DNA of 64,000 nucleotides, from positions 682,001 through 746,000 of the forward strand of contig OW818679.1 of NCBI GenBank assembly GCA_942493145.1, written 5' to 3'. The stretch comes from ENR-C20 sp942493145 (GTDB lineage: Bacteria; Bacillota; Clostridia; Acetivibrionales; DTU013). The position numbers and the translations under genes are program-made. Below are positions 44,555-53,573 of this stretch, in pieces. How positions within the stretch are numbered: the stretch's first letter is position 1; every line of letters begins with the position of its first letter. The notes beneath the pieces are model-generated. The model saw only the letters and a program-made list of their open reading frames with translations. It was not told the DNA's origin and made no database searches.

Positions 44555-47092
44555 GTGTCAGAACAGGTTTTTATACAGTGCACAGTGGGTGGACCGGTTC
44601 GCGTTTACGTAAAAGATGGTGTGATAACGCGGGTGCGGCCACTGGTGTTTGACGACAAAGAGGATGCCTCTTCGTGGACTATCGAAGCACAGGGCAAGAA
44701 ATTCGCGCCCCCTCGCAAGACCACTTTGCAGACCTATACAGTGCCGGAGCGCCAAAGGGTTTACGAGAACCGTATTCACTATCCCTTAAAGCGTAAGCAC
44801 TTTGACCCGAATGGAGAGCGTCACCCGGAGCTGCGTGGTAAAGATGAATATGTACGTATCTCATGGGACGAAGCCCTGGACATTGTGTCTTCGGAAATAA
44901 CCAGGATCCATAAGGAATATGGTCCTGCTGCAATTACAGCCATGACTTCCTCCCATCACAACTGGGGTTTACTCCATTACAAGATGGGTCCTATGGCACG
45001 TTTCTTCAATATCCTCGGTTACAGCCAGTGTCAGGATAATCCTGATAGCTGGGAGGGCTGGCACTGGGGTACACCCCATGTCTGGGGGCATTGGTGGCGT
45101 CTTGGTTTCGCCGAGCAGTCAGAGCTTTTGCAGGATGCCATGAAGAATACGGAGCAAATCATTTACTGGTCGGTAGACCCCAACAGTACCTCTTACATGT
45201 ACAGCGGACAGGAGAATCTGATCTGGCGGGTATGGATGAAGGAACTGGGTATCAAGTTTGTGGTTATCGATCCACATTGTAACTGCACTGCATCCACTAT
45301 GGGTGATAAATGGATAGCCCCGCGTCCCGGTACGGATGCCGCATTGGCAGAAGCTATTGCTTACGTATGGTTCAAGGAAGATACCTATGATCACTTCTTC
45401 ATCGAGAACCGCACCTATGGCTTTGAAGAATGGAAAAAGATTATTATGGGTGAGGAAGACGGTGTACCCAGGACTCCTCAGTGGGCGTCAGAAATCTGTG
45501 ATATACCGGCACATACCATAATCGCATTGGCCAGGGAATGGGCTTCCAAAAAGACCATGTTGGCCGCTGCAAGTATCTTTGGAGCAACGGGAGCCTGCAG
45601 AGCGGCATACGCTACCGAATGGCCGCGCCTTTGCATATACCTCATGTCCATGCAGGGCTTTGGCAAGCCGGGTGTTAACTTCTGGGGCGGTTCCGGAGGA
45701 GCTGCACCCGTCGATTACCGGTTCAAATTCCCCGGCTATTCGGATAATGGCTGGGATGCCTTCGGTCTGGTGGCGGACAAGAGCTATTTCCCGCATGGCA
45801 ATCCGGTCACGCAGAAAACTTACCGTCACCTCCTTCCGGAGATTGTAATGAATCCTCCAGTAACCTGGATGGGTGAAGGTTTCTGCGGCAACTCCATTGA
45901 GCAGCAATTCACCTGGTTAACCTGCCCGGAGCAAGGTCCCAATGGCGCGCCTATCAAAATGATCCATCGGCACGGCGGCTCCTTCATCAGCACCATGGCG
46001 GAAACCAACCGCTGGGTGCAGATGTATCAGCACGAAAATCTGGAGTTCGTGGTCATGCAGGACTGCCACTGGCAGAGCGAAACCAAGTTTGGTGATGTTA
46101 TCCTGCCGGCCTCCACTAACTTTGAGCATACCGATATCTCTGAATGGGGTTCAGCCGGTGGCTACGGTAAAAACGACATGAACGGCAACCACCGTATCAT
46201 TCTCTACCAGCAAAAGTGCCTTGATCCTCTGTGGGAATCCAAGCCTGACTATGAGATTTACCGTCTGTTGGCGGCTCGTATGGGCATCGAGGAGAAATAC
46301 ACCGAAGGCAATGGCTGGGAGGATTGGGAACGTAAGGTTTTCGAGTATTCCGATATGCCTAAATACACTACTTTTGAAGAGTTCAAGAAGAAGGGCTACT
46401 TTGTAGTGCCTGCCATGCCCGCTGATGAAGAGCCCCGGGTATCCTTCCGTTGGTTCTATGAAGGCCGGCCCAATGACCTGTACTCGGAAGTGCTGAATCC
46501 GAATTTGGGTACAGACAAGGCGCATCTTTTGGCTACTCCCAGCGGCAAGGTGGAATTTGTCTCTCAGACTTTGCAGAAATATTCCCCTGCGGATGATGAG
46601 CGGAAGCCGACAGCTCGCTATATCCCCAGCTGGGAAGGCCATACCACCAAGGAGCTGACAGATAAGTATCCTTTACAGATGATCAGCCCCCATCCGCGGT
46701 TCTCCTACCATACGCACAATGACAACAAGAGCTTCTGGTTGAATGACATCCCGCAGCACAGAATCAAAAAGGATGGTTATGCTTACTGGCCGGTGCGTAT
46801 AAACCCCGGCGATGCGGAAGCACGGAACATTAAAGATGGCGAATTGGTCAAGCTGTACAACGATAGAGGATCGGTAATTTGTATAGCCCGTGTGACTGAG
46901 CGTGTGCGTCCAGGGACCGTGCATTCCTATGAAGCTGCCGCTAATTACGATCCGTTGGAGCCGGGCAAAGCCGGCAGCACTGACCGTGGCGGATGTGTCA
47001 ACTTGCTGGCTCCGTCCAGGACTGTTTCCAAGCGGGTACCTGGAGAAGCTAACAACTCCTGTTTGATTGAAATCACTAAATGGCAGGAGTGA
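44555..47092 (+). CDS. Molybdopterin transhydroxylase-like enzyme 1, large subunit
   Basis: 845 residues of the DMSO-reductase superfamily, bis-MGD type, in the branch of pyrogallol-phloroglucinol transhydroxylase (Pelobacter acidigallici AthL), resorcinol hydroxylase and relatives. Residues that match the AthL active site by pattern, from memory of that structure: H134 (SSHHNWG, AthL H144), D164-S165 (DNPDSWEGWHWG, AthL D174 and Mo ligand S175), and Y395 (PGYSDNGW, near AthL Y404). No N-terminal Fe-S Cys motif, as in AthL. No signal peptide, so cytoplasmic. GTG start preceded by AAGGGGG. The small subunit follows after 48 bases. Expected role is hydroxyl transfer between polyhydroxybenzenes. 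The true substrate is unknown. Confidence 0.88.
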   Translation: MSEQVFIQCTVGGPVRVYVKDGVITRVRPLVFDDKEDASSWTIEAQGKKFAPPRKTTLQTYTVPERQRVYENRIHYPLKRKHFDPNGERHPELRGKDEYVRISWDEALDIVSSEITRIHKEYGPAAITAMTSSHHNWGLLHYKMGPMARFFNILGYSQCQDNPDSWEGWHWGTPHVWGHWWRLGFAEQSELLQDAMKNTEQIIYWSVDPNSTSYMYSGQENLIWRVWMKELGIKFVVIDPHCNCTASTMGDKWIAPRPGTDAALAEAIAYVWFKEDTYDHFFIENRTYGFEEWKKIIMGEEDGVPRTPQWASEICDIPAHTIIALAREWASKKTMLAAASIFGATGACRAAYATEWPRLCIYLMSMQGFGKPGVNFWGGSGGAAPVDYRFKFPGYSDNGWDAFGLVADKSYFPHGNPVTQKTYRHLLPEIVMNPPVTWMGEGFCGNSIEQQFTWLTCPEQGPNGAPIKMIHRHGGSFISTMAETNRWVQMYQHENLEFVVMQDCHWQSETKFGDVILPASTNFEHTDISEWGSAGGYGKNDMNGNHRIILYQQKCLDPLWESKPDYEIYRLLAARMGIEEKYTEGNGWEDWERKVFEYSDMPKYTTFEEFKKKGYFVVPAMPADEEPRVSFRWFYEGRPNDLYSEVLNPNLGTDKAHLLATPSGKVEFVSQTLQKYSPADDERKPTARYIPSWEGHTTKELTDKYPLQMISPHPRFSYHTHNDNKSFWLNDIPQHRIKKDGYAYWPVRINPGDAEARNIKDGELVKLYNDRGSVICIARVTERVRPGTVHSYEAAANYDPLEPGKAGSTDRGGCVNLLAPSRTVSKRVPGEANNSCLIEITKWQE

Positions 47093-47140
47093 GGAGAGCG
47101 GAATTTTATAGTCAATGTACGTAAATGGGAGGAGTAAGAA

Positions 47141-47971
47141 ATGTCAAAACTCGGAATAGCAATAGATGTTAATAAATGTATAGGGTGCTACAACTGTTTC
47201 CTCACCTGCCGGGATGAATTTGCCGGCAATGATTACCCGGGCTATTCGGCCCCACAGCCTATGAGCGGTGGTAACTGGATGAAGGTGAAGGAGATTGAGC
47301 GGGGTACTTATCCCCATGTCAAAGTCAACCATGTGCCGATGACCTGCAACCACTGTGAATCGGCTGCCTGCATTAAGCTGGACCAGACCGGGGCTGTCTA
47401 CCGCCGTCCTGACGGGATCGTCATGATCGATCCTGTGAAGGCCAAGGGCAACAAAGACCTGGTTAACACCTGCCCGTACCGGAAGATCGAGTGGAACGAG
47501 GAACTTGCGCAGCCACAGAAATGCACCATGTGCGCGCATCTTCTGGACGCAGGCAACAAAGAGCCACGTTGTGTGGAATCTTGCCCCAGCGGCGCTCTTA
47601 CCTTCGGTGACATGGACGACCTAAACAGCGCGATATCCAAGTTACTGGCCTCAGGGGGTTTTGGACCCCTTAAGGACGAATACGGCATGAGGGAGAAGGT
47701 TGTTTACCGGAACCTTCCCAGGAAGTTTGTGGCCGGTTTGGTCATATACGACGATAAAAACGAAGTGGCTGACGGTATCAAGGTGGTACTTACCGGCTCG
47801 GAAGGTGAACAAACCACAGTTACCAACGGTTTTGGTGACTTCGAGTTTGAAGGCCTGCCTGAGAACACAAGTTTCACCGTGAAGATACAGGTTCCTGAAT
47901 ACAAGGAGGCGACTCTTCCTGCGAAAACCTCCAGGGATGTATATCTCGGAGAGATAAAACTGGTTAGGTAG
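47141..47971 (+). CDS. Transhydroxylase-like enzyme 1, Fe-S small subunit
   Basis: 276 residues, close to the 274 of AthS. Three [4Fe-4S] ferredoxin-type groups: CIGCYNCFLTC at the N-terminus, CNHCESAAC, and the C-P-x pairs ending in CTMCAHLLD and CVESCP. The last ~80 residues are an Ig-like/carboxypeptidase-regulatory beta domain (VVLTGSEGEQTTVTNGFGDF) that in AthS packs against the large subunit. GGGAGGAG precedes the ATG. Electron relay or structural role in the complex. Confidence 0.9.
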   Translation: MSKLGIAIDVNKCIGCYNCFLTCRDEFAGNDYPGYSAPQPMSGGNWMKVKEIERGTYPHVKVNHVPMTCNHCESAACIKLDQTGAVYRRPDGIVMIDPVKAKGNKDLVNTCPYRKIEWNEELAQPQKCTMCAHLLDAGNKEPRCVESCPSGALTFGDMDDLNSAISKLLASGGFGPLKDEYGMREKVVYRNLPRKFVAGLVIYDDKNEVADGIKVVLTGSEGEQTTVTNGFGDFEFEGLPENTSFTVKIQVPEYKEATLPAKTSRDVYLGEIKLVR

Positions 47972-48030
47972 GTTAGCTGGAGAAGAGGCATAAGGGAACA
48001 GAGTCAAGTTCCTGACTTGCTTCGAAAAAA

Positions 48031-48075
48031 GATTGCTGTTACAGTGATTGCTGCTACAGTTATTGCTGTTACATT
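48031..48075 (+). repeat. Three tandem 15-bp repeats
   Basis: GATTGCTGTTACAGT, GATTGCTGCTACAGT and TATTGCTGTTACATT follow each other without gap. The unit length is a multiple of three. In the frame of a TTG at 48017 the array would encode a hydrophobic 30-residue peptide with Leu-Arg-Lys-Lys in front, ending at a TAA just before the next gene's leader. No good ribosome site was seen for it. Confidence 0.75.
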
Positions 48076-48162
48076 GAGGGGGGTGAGTATGAGAATACTT
48101 GGATAACGGTGTAATTCCGGTACCTTCAAATCAAAATTTGAAAAAAGAAAAGGGGAAACAGC

Positions 48163-49404
48163 ATGAAAAAAGTATTAGCTCTATTGATTGCTTTTGTGAT
48201 GGTTTTATCGCTCATGGCTTGTGGCGCTACCTCAACCCCCAGTACGACAACTTCCGACGCTGGCACACCAACCACTCAGCAGCCTTCAGCAGCACCGGCT
48301 TCCGAGGCTCCGGCTGCCTCACCCGCTGCTCCTGCAGTTTCTACTGAACCGATCAGAATTGGTCACATCGCTGACCTGACCGGTGTTGAGGCCATGGTAG
48401 GCAAAAACTCCGTAGAAGCTTTTGAATTCGCTGTTAAAGCGATGGGCGGCCAGATCAACGGACGTCCGGTAGAAATTATTGTGGGTGATTCCCAGAGCAC
48501 ACCTTCAGTAGCTGTCGACGTAGCCAAGAAAATGGTGGAACGTGACAAGGTAGTGGCTATATTTGGCCCAACCCAGATCGGCCACAAGTCGGCAGTGTCT
48601 GAGTACATAAAAACAGCAGGCGTACCTTTGATCTTCTACAACGGTACTCCGGCAGGACTTTTAAAGAGCAACCCCTGGCTGATTGGTGCAGACGGCACCA
48701 CCATGCAGATGCCCAGTGTTATGGGTGACTTTGCATACAATGAGCTGAAATACAGAAAGGTCCATACGATTGCTATGGATAATACAGGCGGCCGGGCTTA
48801 TGTAGACCCTTTTGTTGCAACCTTTAAAGCTTTGGGCGGAACGGTTGACCAGCAGCAATGGGCCCCGGTTCCATGCCCGGACTTCTCGCCTTATCTTGTA
48901 CCCCTGGGCCCGGCGGATGCTTTGGTAGCCTGGACCTCAAGCAGTGATGCCATAGCGCTGTGGAGCGCCTGGTCCAACCTGGGACTTAAATCGAAACTGC
49001 CTATCGTTGCTTCCTTCCATGGAGGAATGACCGATTACTTCATCGGCAGGGCTCTTAAAGAAAGCAATCCTAAGGCTCTTGAAGCTATGCTTGGGACATA
49101 TGCTCCTGTAATGTACTGCTCTGATATACAAACTCCTGAAAATGCGGCGTTTGTAAAAACCTGGACAGACGGACACGGAGGAGAGGCACCTGAAGGTACC
49201 AACCTCACTGGTGCAACCTATCAGGCATTCATGCTTCTTAAAACCGCTATTGAAGCGAATAAGGGCGTTACTACTCCTGATGAATTGCTGAAAGCCATCC
49301 TTGCAGTCGATTTCGTCGGACCTGAGGGTCATCTGTTCTTTGCAGAAGGCTCACATGCCGCCACTAAGGATGTCTATATCGCACAGGTCGTTCAAACTAC
49401 CTGA
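48163..49404 (+). CDS. Liv-type ABC transporter substrate-binding lipoprotein
   Basis: 413 residues. Signal peptide and lipobox (LSLMAC), a Thr/Ser/Pro/Ala linker, then the type-1 periplasmic binding fold of the LivJ/leucine-isoleucine-valine family (IRIGHIADLTG, AVDVAKKMVERDKV, AIFGPTQIGHKSAV). In anaerobic aromatic degraders such proteins often bind aromatic acids or alcohols rather than amino acids. The frame ends at TGA 49402-49404. The bases that follow appear to encode a natural C-terminal tail in another frame. GGGGAAACAGC precedes the ATG. Next come the permease and two ATPases. Confidence 0.88.
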   Translation: MKKVLALLIAFVMVLSLMACGATSTPSTTTSDAGTPTTQQPSAAPASEAPAASPAAPAVSTEPIRIGHIADLTGVEAMVGKNSVEAFEFAVKAMGGQINGRPVEIIVGDSQSTPSVAVDVAKKMVERDKVVAIFGPTQIGHKSAVSEYIKTAGVPLIFYNGTPAGLLKSNPWLIGADGTTMQMPSVMGDFAYNELKYRKVHTIAMDNTGGRAYVDPFVATFKALGGTVDQQQWAPVPCPDFSPYLVPLGPADALVAWTSSSDAIALWSAWSNLGLKSKLPIVASFHGGMTDYFIGRALKESNPKALEAMLGTYAPVMYCSDIQTPENAAFVKTWTDGHGGEAPEGTNLTGATYQAFMLLKTAIEANKGVTTPDELLKAILAVDFVGPEGHLFFAEGSHAATKDVYIAQVVQTT

Positions 49405-49477
49405 TGGCAGCATCAACTACAAGACGGTAAAAGTATATAAGGATGTACCACCTACAGGTATGCCCGCTCCGAAGTGA
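49403..49477 (+). other. Out-of-frame C-terminal tail of the Liv-type binding protein
   Basis: Shifting by one base at the stop, 49403-49477 reads DGSINYKTVKVYKDVPPTGM, then PAPK and a TGA. This looks like a normal end for this protein family rather than random sequence. It indicates a one-base insertion, a sequencing error or a +1 frameshift at ACC TGA. Confidence 0.6.
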
Positions 49478-49525
49478 GTGGAATAATCACAAGTTCCTTT
49501 TGCATATGATCTAAAGAGGGTAAGG

Positions 49526-49565
49526 ATGTGGGGCATCATTTGATTTTTGAATGGATGCCCCACAT
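49526..49565 (+). terminator. Hairpin between binding-protein and permease genes
   Basis: ATGTGGGGCATC at 49526-49537 is the exact complement of 49554-49565. No T-run follows. Probably a partial terminator or 3' end stabiliser that keeps binding-protein mRNA more abundant than permease mRNA. Confidence 0.65.
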
Positions 49566-49676
49566 AATACCTGATCGATGTTCAGATTTCTACTTTTAGT
49601 TATATAATCAATATACGGACTTAACCTGGAACTTTACATTGAAGCAAACTCCAGGTTGAAAGGGGCAAGCTTTCTA

Positions 49677-51659
49677 ATGGACAATATTTTATCCTTGTTT
49701 GTACTCGGGCTTTCTTTCGGTCTTACCTATTTCCTTTTGGCTACCGGCCTCACGTTGACAATGGGATTGATGCGCGTTGTCAACATGTCCCATGGTGCCT
49801 TGTACATGATTGCAGGGTATCTTGGGGTGGCGGTGTATACGAAGACCAACAACTGGCTGCTGGCCGTTGTTTGCGGAGCAGCCCTGGCTGCACTGCTTGG
49901 TTTGCTGATGGAGGTTGCATTTTTGCGGCGCTTGTACGGCGTTCCAGCCAACCAGGTGCTGCTTACCATCGGTTTTATAAACATCATCAATAACGTTGCC
50001 CAATGGATCTGGGGCGGCTTCCCCAAAATCGCACCGGTTCCCCCAATCCTTTCCGGATCCTTGGCGCTGGGGAGCGTGGATATTCCGGTAATCCGCTTTT
50101 TCATATTAGGCTTTGGCATTGTGATGGCCGTCCTGTTATGGCTGCTCCAGGATAAGACGAAGGTCGGAGCCATGGTGCGCGCCGGTATGGACAACAAGGA
50201 AGTGGCCGGGACCCTGGGGTTGAACAACAAGTTTCTCTTTACCGCAGTTTTTGTCCTCGGTTCCCTGATTGCAGGCGTAACCAGTATGATTGGCGGATCG
50301 CTCACGGGAATCAATATGGCTACAGGCTGGGATGTGCTACTGTCTTCCATTATTGTAGTGGTTGTCGGTGGTATGGGTTCCATCCAGGGCGCCCTGCTCG
50401 GGGGCGTTATCATTGGCCTCGTGAATACTTTTGGAGCAGCTTACTTCCCGAATTTCGCCTCCTTTATCATTTACGCAATCCTGATTATTATCCTGCTGAT
50501 AAAGCCAGCCGGTCTTTTGGGCAGGAAAACGAGTGTGGACAGGGCTGTTGAGGACAGTGCGCAGAAAAGCTTCGGCGCCAACAGACATCGTCCGTTTTGG
50601 ATGGACAATAAAGCAGCGGCCTCGTCGAAGTTCACTCCTGGCTGGAAACTTACGGCATACCGTGCGGCACCCTATGTGTTTATTCTTTTAATCCTCATTG
50701 TGGTTCCTTTGCTTCTCAGCGGCTACATGCAGGGTATGATGACGAGGGTGCTTATATTTGCCTTGTTTGCCATCAGCCTTGATATTATCATGGGTTATAT
50801 TGGCATGCGTTCGTTCGGACATGCAGCCTTTTTCGGAATGGGCGGGTATGCGGTTGGGCTGCTTGCCGTGCGTTTCAACATAGACTCCTTCTGGTTGGTA
50901 CTTCTGATCACCCTTGTGACCTGTGCCCTGCTGTCGGCGGTTATCGGTTACTTCACACTCCGGGTTTCCGGAGTCCACTTCCTCCTGGTGACCATGGCAT
51001 TTGGCCAGCTACTGTATGTTGTGGCTACCAAGTGGTATTCTTTCACTGGCGGGACTGACGGTCTGATTGGCATTCCGCGTCCCAACCTTGGCTTCCCCAT
51101 TGAATGGAACTCGGGTAAAATGTATTACTTTGTCCTGATCATGTTCATCCTATGCTACGTTTTGATTTATCTGTTCATGCGATCTTCCTATGGACGCGCT
51201 TTGTTAGGTATACGGGAAAATGAAGGCCGGATGCGGAGTTTGGGGTATAACACCTGGTCGCTGAAGTACATGGCCGTGATACTGGCCGGTGTCTTCGCCG
51301 GGGTAGCGGGACTCCTTTTTGCCTATACCTATCAGGCGATGGTGCCGAATAATTTCGCACTGGAGACTTCCGCCCTGCCCATGCTCATGGTCATTATGGG
51401 CGGCGGCGCCACTCTGTGGGGCCCGGCGCTTGGCGCGGTGGTCATGGTTTTGGTCCAGCATTTCGCTGGTATTTATATGCCGGACCGTTGGCCGCTCATC
51501 CTGGGAGTCTTATATGTGGTATGCGTCATGTTCCTCCGGGGTGGTTTCGCCCGCTATCTGACGAGTCTCTGGTATTGGGCCGGGGATCGACTATTTGCGA
51601 AATACAAGCCGTCTGAGTCTGATGCAACGAAAGATACAAAAGAGGAGGTGAAATCATGA
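49677..51659 (+). CDS. Fused LivH-LivM branched-chain-type ABC permease
   Basis: 660 residues in one chain. Residues ~1-290 are a LivH permease (GLTLTMGLMRVVNMSHGALY, GGMGSIQGALLGG), and ~325-640 a LivM permease (YIGMRSFGHAAFFGMGGYAV, GGGATLWGPALGA). A polar linker of ~35 residues joins them. Normally these are two proteins, so this is a complete transmembrane dimer in one gene. ATG 49677 is chosen. TTG 49656 upstream is possible but less likely. Overlaps livG by four bases. Confidence 0.9.
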   Translation: MDNILSLFVLGLSFGLTYFLLATGLTLTMGLMRVVNMSHGALYMIAGYLGVAVYTKTNNWLLAVVCGAALAALLGLLMEVAFLRRLYGVPANQVLLTIGFINIINNVAQWIWGGFPKIAPVPPILSGSLALGSVDIPVIRFFILGFGIVMAVLLWLLQDKTKVGAMVRAGMDNKEVAGTLGLNNKFLFTAVFVLGSLIAGVTSMIGGSLTGINMATGWDVLLSSIIVVVVGGMGSIQGALLGGVIIGLVNTFGAAYFPNFASFIIYAILIIILLIKPAGLLGRKTSVDRAVEDSAQKSFGANRHRPFWMDNKAAASSKFTPGWKLTAYRAAPYVFILLILIVVPLLLSGYMQGMMTRVLIFALFAISLDIIMGYIGMRSFGHAAFFGMGGYAVGLLAVRFNIDSFWLVLLITLVTCALLSAVIGYFTLRVSGVHFLLVTMAFGQLLYVVATKWYSFTGGTDGLIGIPRPNLGFPIEWNSGKMYYFVLIMFILCYVLIYLFMRSSYGRALLGIRENEGRMRSLGYNTWSLKYMAVILAGVFAGVAGLLFAYTYQAMVPNNFALETSALPMLMVIMGGGATLWGPALGAVVMVLVQHFAGIYMPDRWPLILGVLYVVCVMFLRGGFARYLTSLWYWAGDRLFAKYKPSESDATKDTKEEVKS

Positions 51660-52399
51660 GCTTATTAAAAGTTGAAAATTTGGACAAGAGCTTTGGAGGC
51701 CTCAAGATTCTCACCGGAGTGTCGTTTGAAGTGAAAGAGGGGGAAAAACTGGCTTTGATCGGTCCCAATGGCGCGGGAAAAAGCACGCTCATTAACGTGA
51801 TCGGTGGACAATTACCTGCTTCCGGTGGAAGCATAAGCTTCAAAGGCAAGCCGATCACCTTACTGCCTCCGAACAAGCGCCTGCATAAGGGTTTGGCACG
51901 GTCCTACCAGGTTAACAACCTGTTTTGGCATCTGTCTGTGCTTCACAATGTCCTTTTGGCCTTCTATGGCGGAGAGAAATCGCATTTTCACATGCTGGAA
52001 GTCCTGGAAAAGCGCGGAGACTTGCTTGAACAGGCTGAAAAACTTTTGAAAACAGTAGGCTTGTGGGAAAAAAGACATATATCTCCTCCCACACTGTCTT
52101 ACGGAGAACAGCGTCTGTTGGAGCTGACAATGGCGTACACTTCAAAACCGCAGATAGTTTTGCTGGATGAACCCAGTGCAGGCCTGCCTACGGCGGAAGC
52201 CTTTGCTTTTTCCGATACGCTCCGCAAGTTGTCCAAGGACACAACCCTTTTATTCTGTGCACATGATATGGACTTGGTTTTCAATCTGGCTGACAGCATC
52301 ATGGTGCTCTATTTCGGTCAGATTATCGCCAAGGGATCGCCGCAGGAGATCAAAGCGGATCCCAAAGTCCGGGAAATTTATCTGGGAAGCGAGGATTGA
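51656..52399 (+). CDS. livG: LivG-type ABC transporter ATPase
   Basis: 247 residues. Walker A GPNGAGKST, signature LSYGEQRLLEL and Walker B VLLDEPSAGL. LivG-type by the extended N-terminal region and by position. Energises the fused permease with LivF. Starts four bases within the permease gene and is preceded by AGGAGGTG. Confidence 0.92.
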   Translation: MSLLKVENLDKSFGGLKILTGVSFEVKEGEKLALIGPNGAGKSTLINVIGGQLPASGGSISFKGKPITLLPPNKRLHKGLARSYQVNNLFWHLSVLHNVLLAFYGGEKSHFHMLEVLEKRGDLLEQAEKLLKTVGLWEKRHISPPTLSYGEQRLLELTMAYTSKPQIVLLDEPSAGLPTAEAFAFSDTLRKLSKDTTLLFCAHDMDLVFNLADSIMVLYFGQIIAKGSPQEIKADPKVREIYLGSED

Positions 52400-52401
52400 A
52401 C

Positions 52402-53097
52402 GTGTTAAAACTAGAGAATATAAACACTTACTACTGGACCAGCCATATTCTATGGGATCTTTCCCTGCAAATCCCCCACGGCAGCATAGTGGCTATGTTG
52501 GGTCGGAATGGCATGGGCAAGACCACTATCATGCGTTCAATTGTGGGCTTGACCCCTCCCCGCAGAGGTGAAATCACTTTCAAAGGGGAAAAGATCAGCG
52601 GTCTGGAGCCTTATAAAATTTCACGCAGGGGGATTGGCTATGTACCGCAGGGAAGAGGAATTTTCCCGTCCCTCAGTGTCAAGGAAAACCTCATCGTAGG
52701 TGCCCGGGGGCAGAATGGCAAAGATGCATGGGATCTTGAAAAAGTTTATGATTTCTTCCCGATCCTGAAGGAAAGGGAAAGCTTCCATGCCAACCTGCTC
52801 AGCGGCGGAGAACAACAGATGCTGGCCATAGGCCGTGCTTTAATGACCAACCCCGAGCTGCTGATCATGGACGAACCTTCAGAGGGCCTGGCGCCTAAGG
52901 TAATCAAGCAGATCGGCGAAGTAATCACCAGGTTGAAGGGCAATCTCACCGTGTTTCTGGCGGAGCAGAACTTCAACATGGCTCTATCCGTGGCAGACTA
53001 TATATACGTAGTCGGTAAGGGGGAAGTCGTCCATGAGTGCACCCCGGATGAGCTGCGTAATAATGAAGAAGTGAAGCAGAAATGGCTGGGAGTATAA
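52402..53097 (+). CDS. livF: LivF-type ABC transporter ATPase
   Basis: About 231 residues. Walker A GRNGMGKTT, signature LSGGEQQMLAIGRAL and Walker B LLIMDEPSEGLAP, as in LivF. GTG 52402 has GCGAGG in front. TTG 52396, overlapping the livG stop, is also possible. Last gene of the Liv-type operon. Confidence 0.92.
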   Translation: MLKLENINTYYWTSHILWDLSLQIPHGSIVAMLGRNGMGKTTIMRSIVGLTPPRRGEITFKGEKISGLEPYKISRRGIGYVPQGRGIFPSLSVKENLIVGARGQNGKDAWDLEKVYDFFPILKERESFHANLLSGGEQQMLAIGRALMTNPELLIMDEPSEGLAPKVIKQIGEVITRLKGNLTVFLAEQNFNMALSVADYIYVVGKGEVVHECTPDELRNNEEVKQKWLGV

Positions 53098-53224
53098 TGT
53101 ACTCATTCTGACTGCTTTGGACAATCCGGCAGTAAAGGCTGTGGCGGAAAAGCACCTTGGACGTCCGGGCTTAGAATTGCTGCCTGTGTCCTTTTAGACC
53201 TTGACAGGTGGAGTGGAAATTATG

Positions 53225-53323
53225 GGCTCTATGTCAATTGTTGGGGCGGGGCCCAAGCAAAATAAATATTGATGTATCTTTCCAGTGGATGACCGTGAAA
53301 AAGTTGTCCACTGGTTTTGTTTT
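53225..53323 (+). repeat. Dispersed repeat A, copy 1, ending in a terminator hairpin
   Basis: Starts GGCTCTATGTCAATTG and ends with a hairpin CCAGTGGA/TCCACTGG followed by TTTTGTTTT. The copy at 63404-63500 has the same start and layout, but its stem is CCGACGGAT/ATCCGTCGG, so paired bases have changed together. The starting sequence recalls terminal repeats of ISL3-type insertion sequences (impression only). Acts at least as a terminator for the Liv operon. Confidence 0.7.
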
Positions 53324-53326
53324 ATT

Positions 53327-53420
53327 CTGAACCCAAGATTTGGTAAACCTGAAAATTTCCCCATATGACCCAAATTCAGCCTCCTTGAATAAAGGGTGGA
53401 CGTCATGTTATTCTGAAAAT
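53327..53420 (-). repeat. Dispersed repeat B, copy 2 (reverse orientation)
   Basis: Reverse complement of the repeat at 42470: on the plus strand it reads TCTGAACCC, then ATTTCCCCATATGACCCAAA, CAGCCTCCTTG and GTCATGTTATTCTGAAAA. It lies upstream of the ribose-type ABC operon. The remaining gene-free bases 53421-53573 contain the inverted repeat at 53471. Confidence 0.75.
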
Positions 53421-53470
53421 ATCTCAGGGAACGGACATTATCCTGACTGATTACAATGACGCTTTCGGTT

Positions 53471-53492
53471 CCTCCAAATCAGTATTTGGAGG
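53471..53492 (+). promoter_or_regulatory. 9-bp inverted repeat upstream of the ribose-type ABC operon
   Basis: CCTCCAAAT and ATTTGGAGG around CAGT. It lies 82 bases before the binding-protein ATG, so it could be an operator or a leader hairpin. Confidence 0.5.
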
Positions 53493-53573
53493 GTAGCCCA
53501 AAAAACTAAAAGCGAATTGCACCCGAGTTAAATAATCCCGTTGGTGCTTTTCGCAGAAAGGCGGGAGATAGTA

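Noticed and set aside
53098..53224. A coding continuation after livF (AVKAVAEKHLG-like text)
   Set aside because: The frame is short, lacks a start with a ribosome site and is cut by stops. It may be gene debris but cannot be supported.
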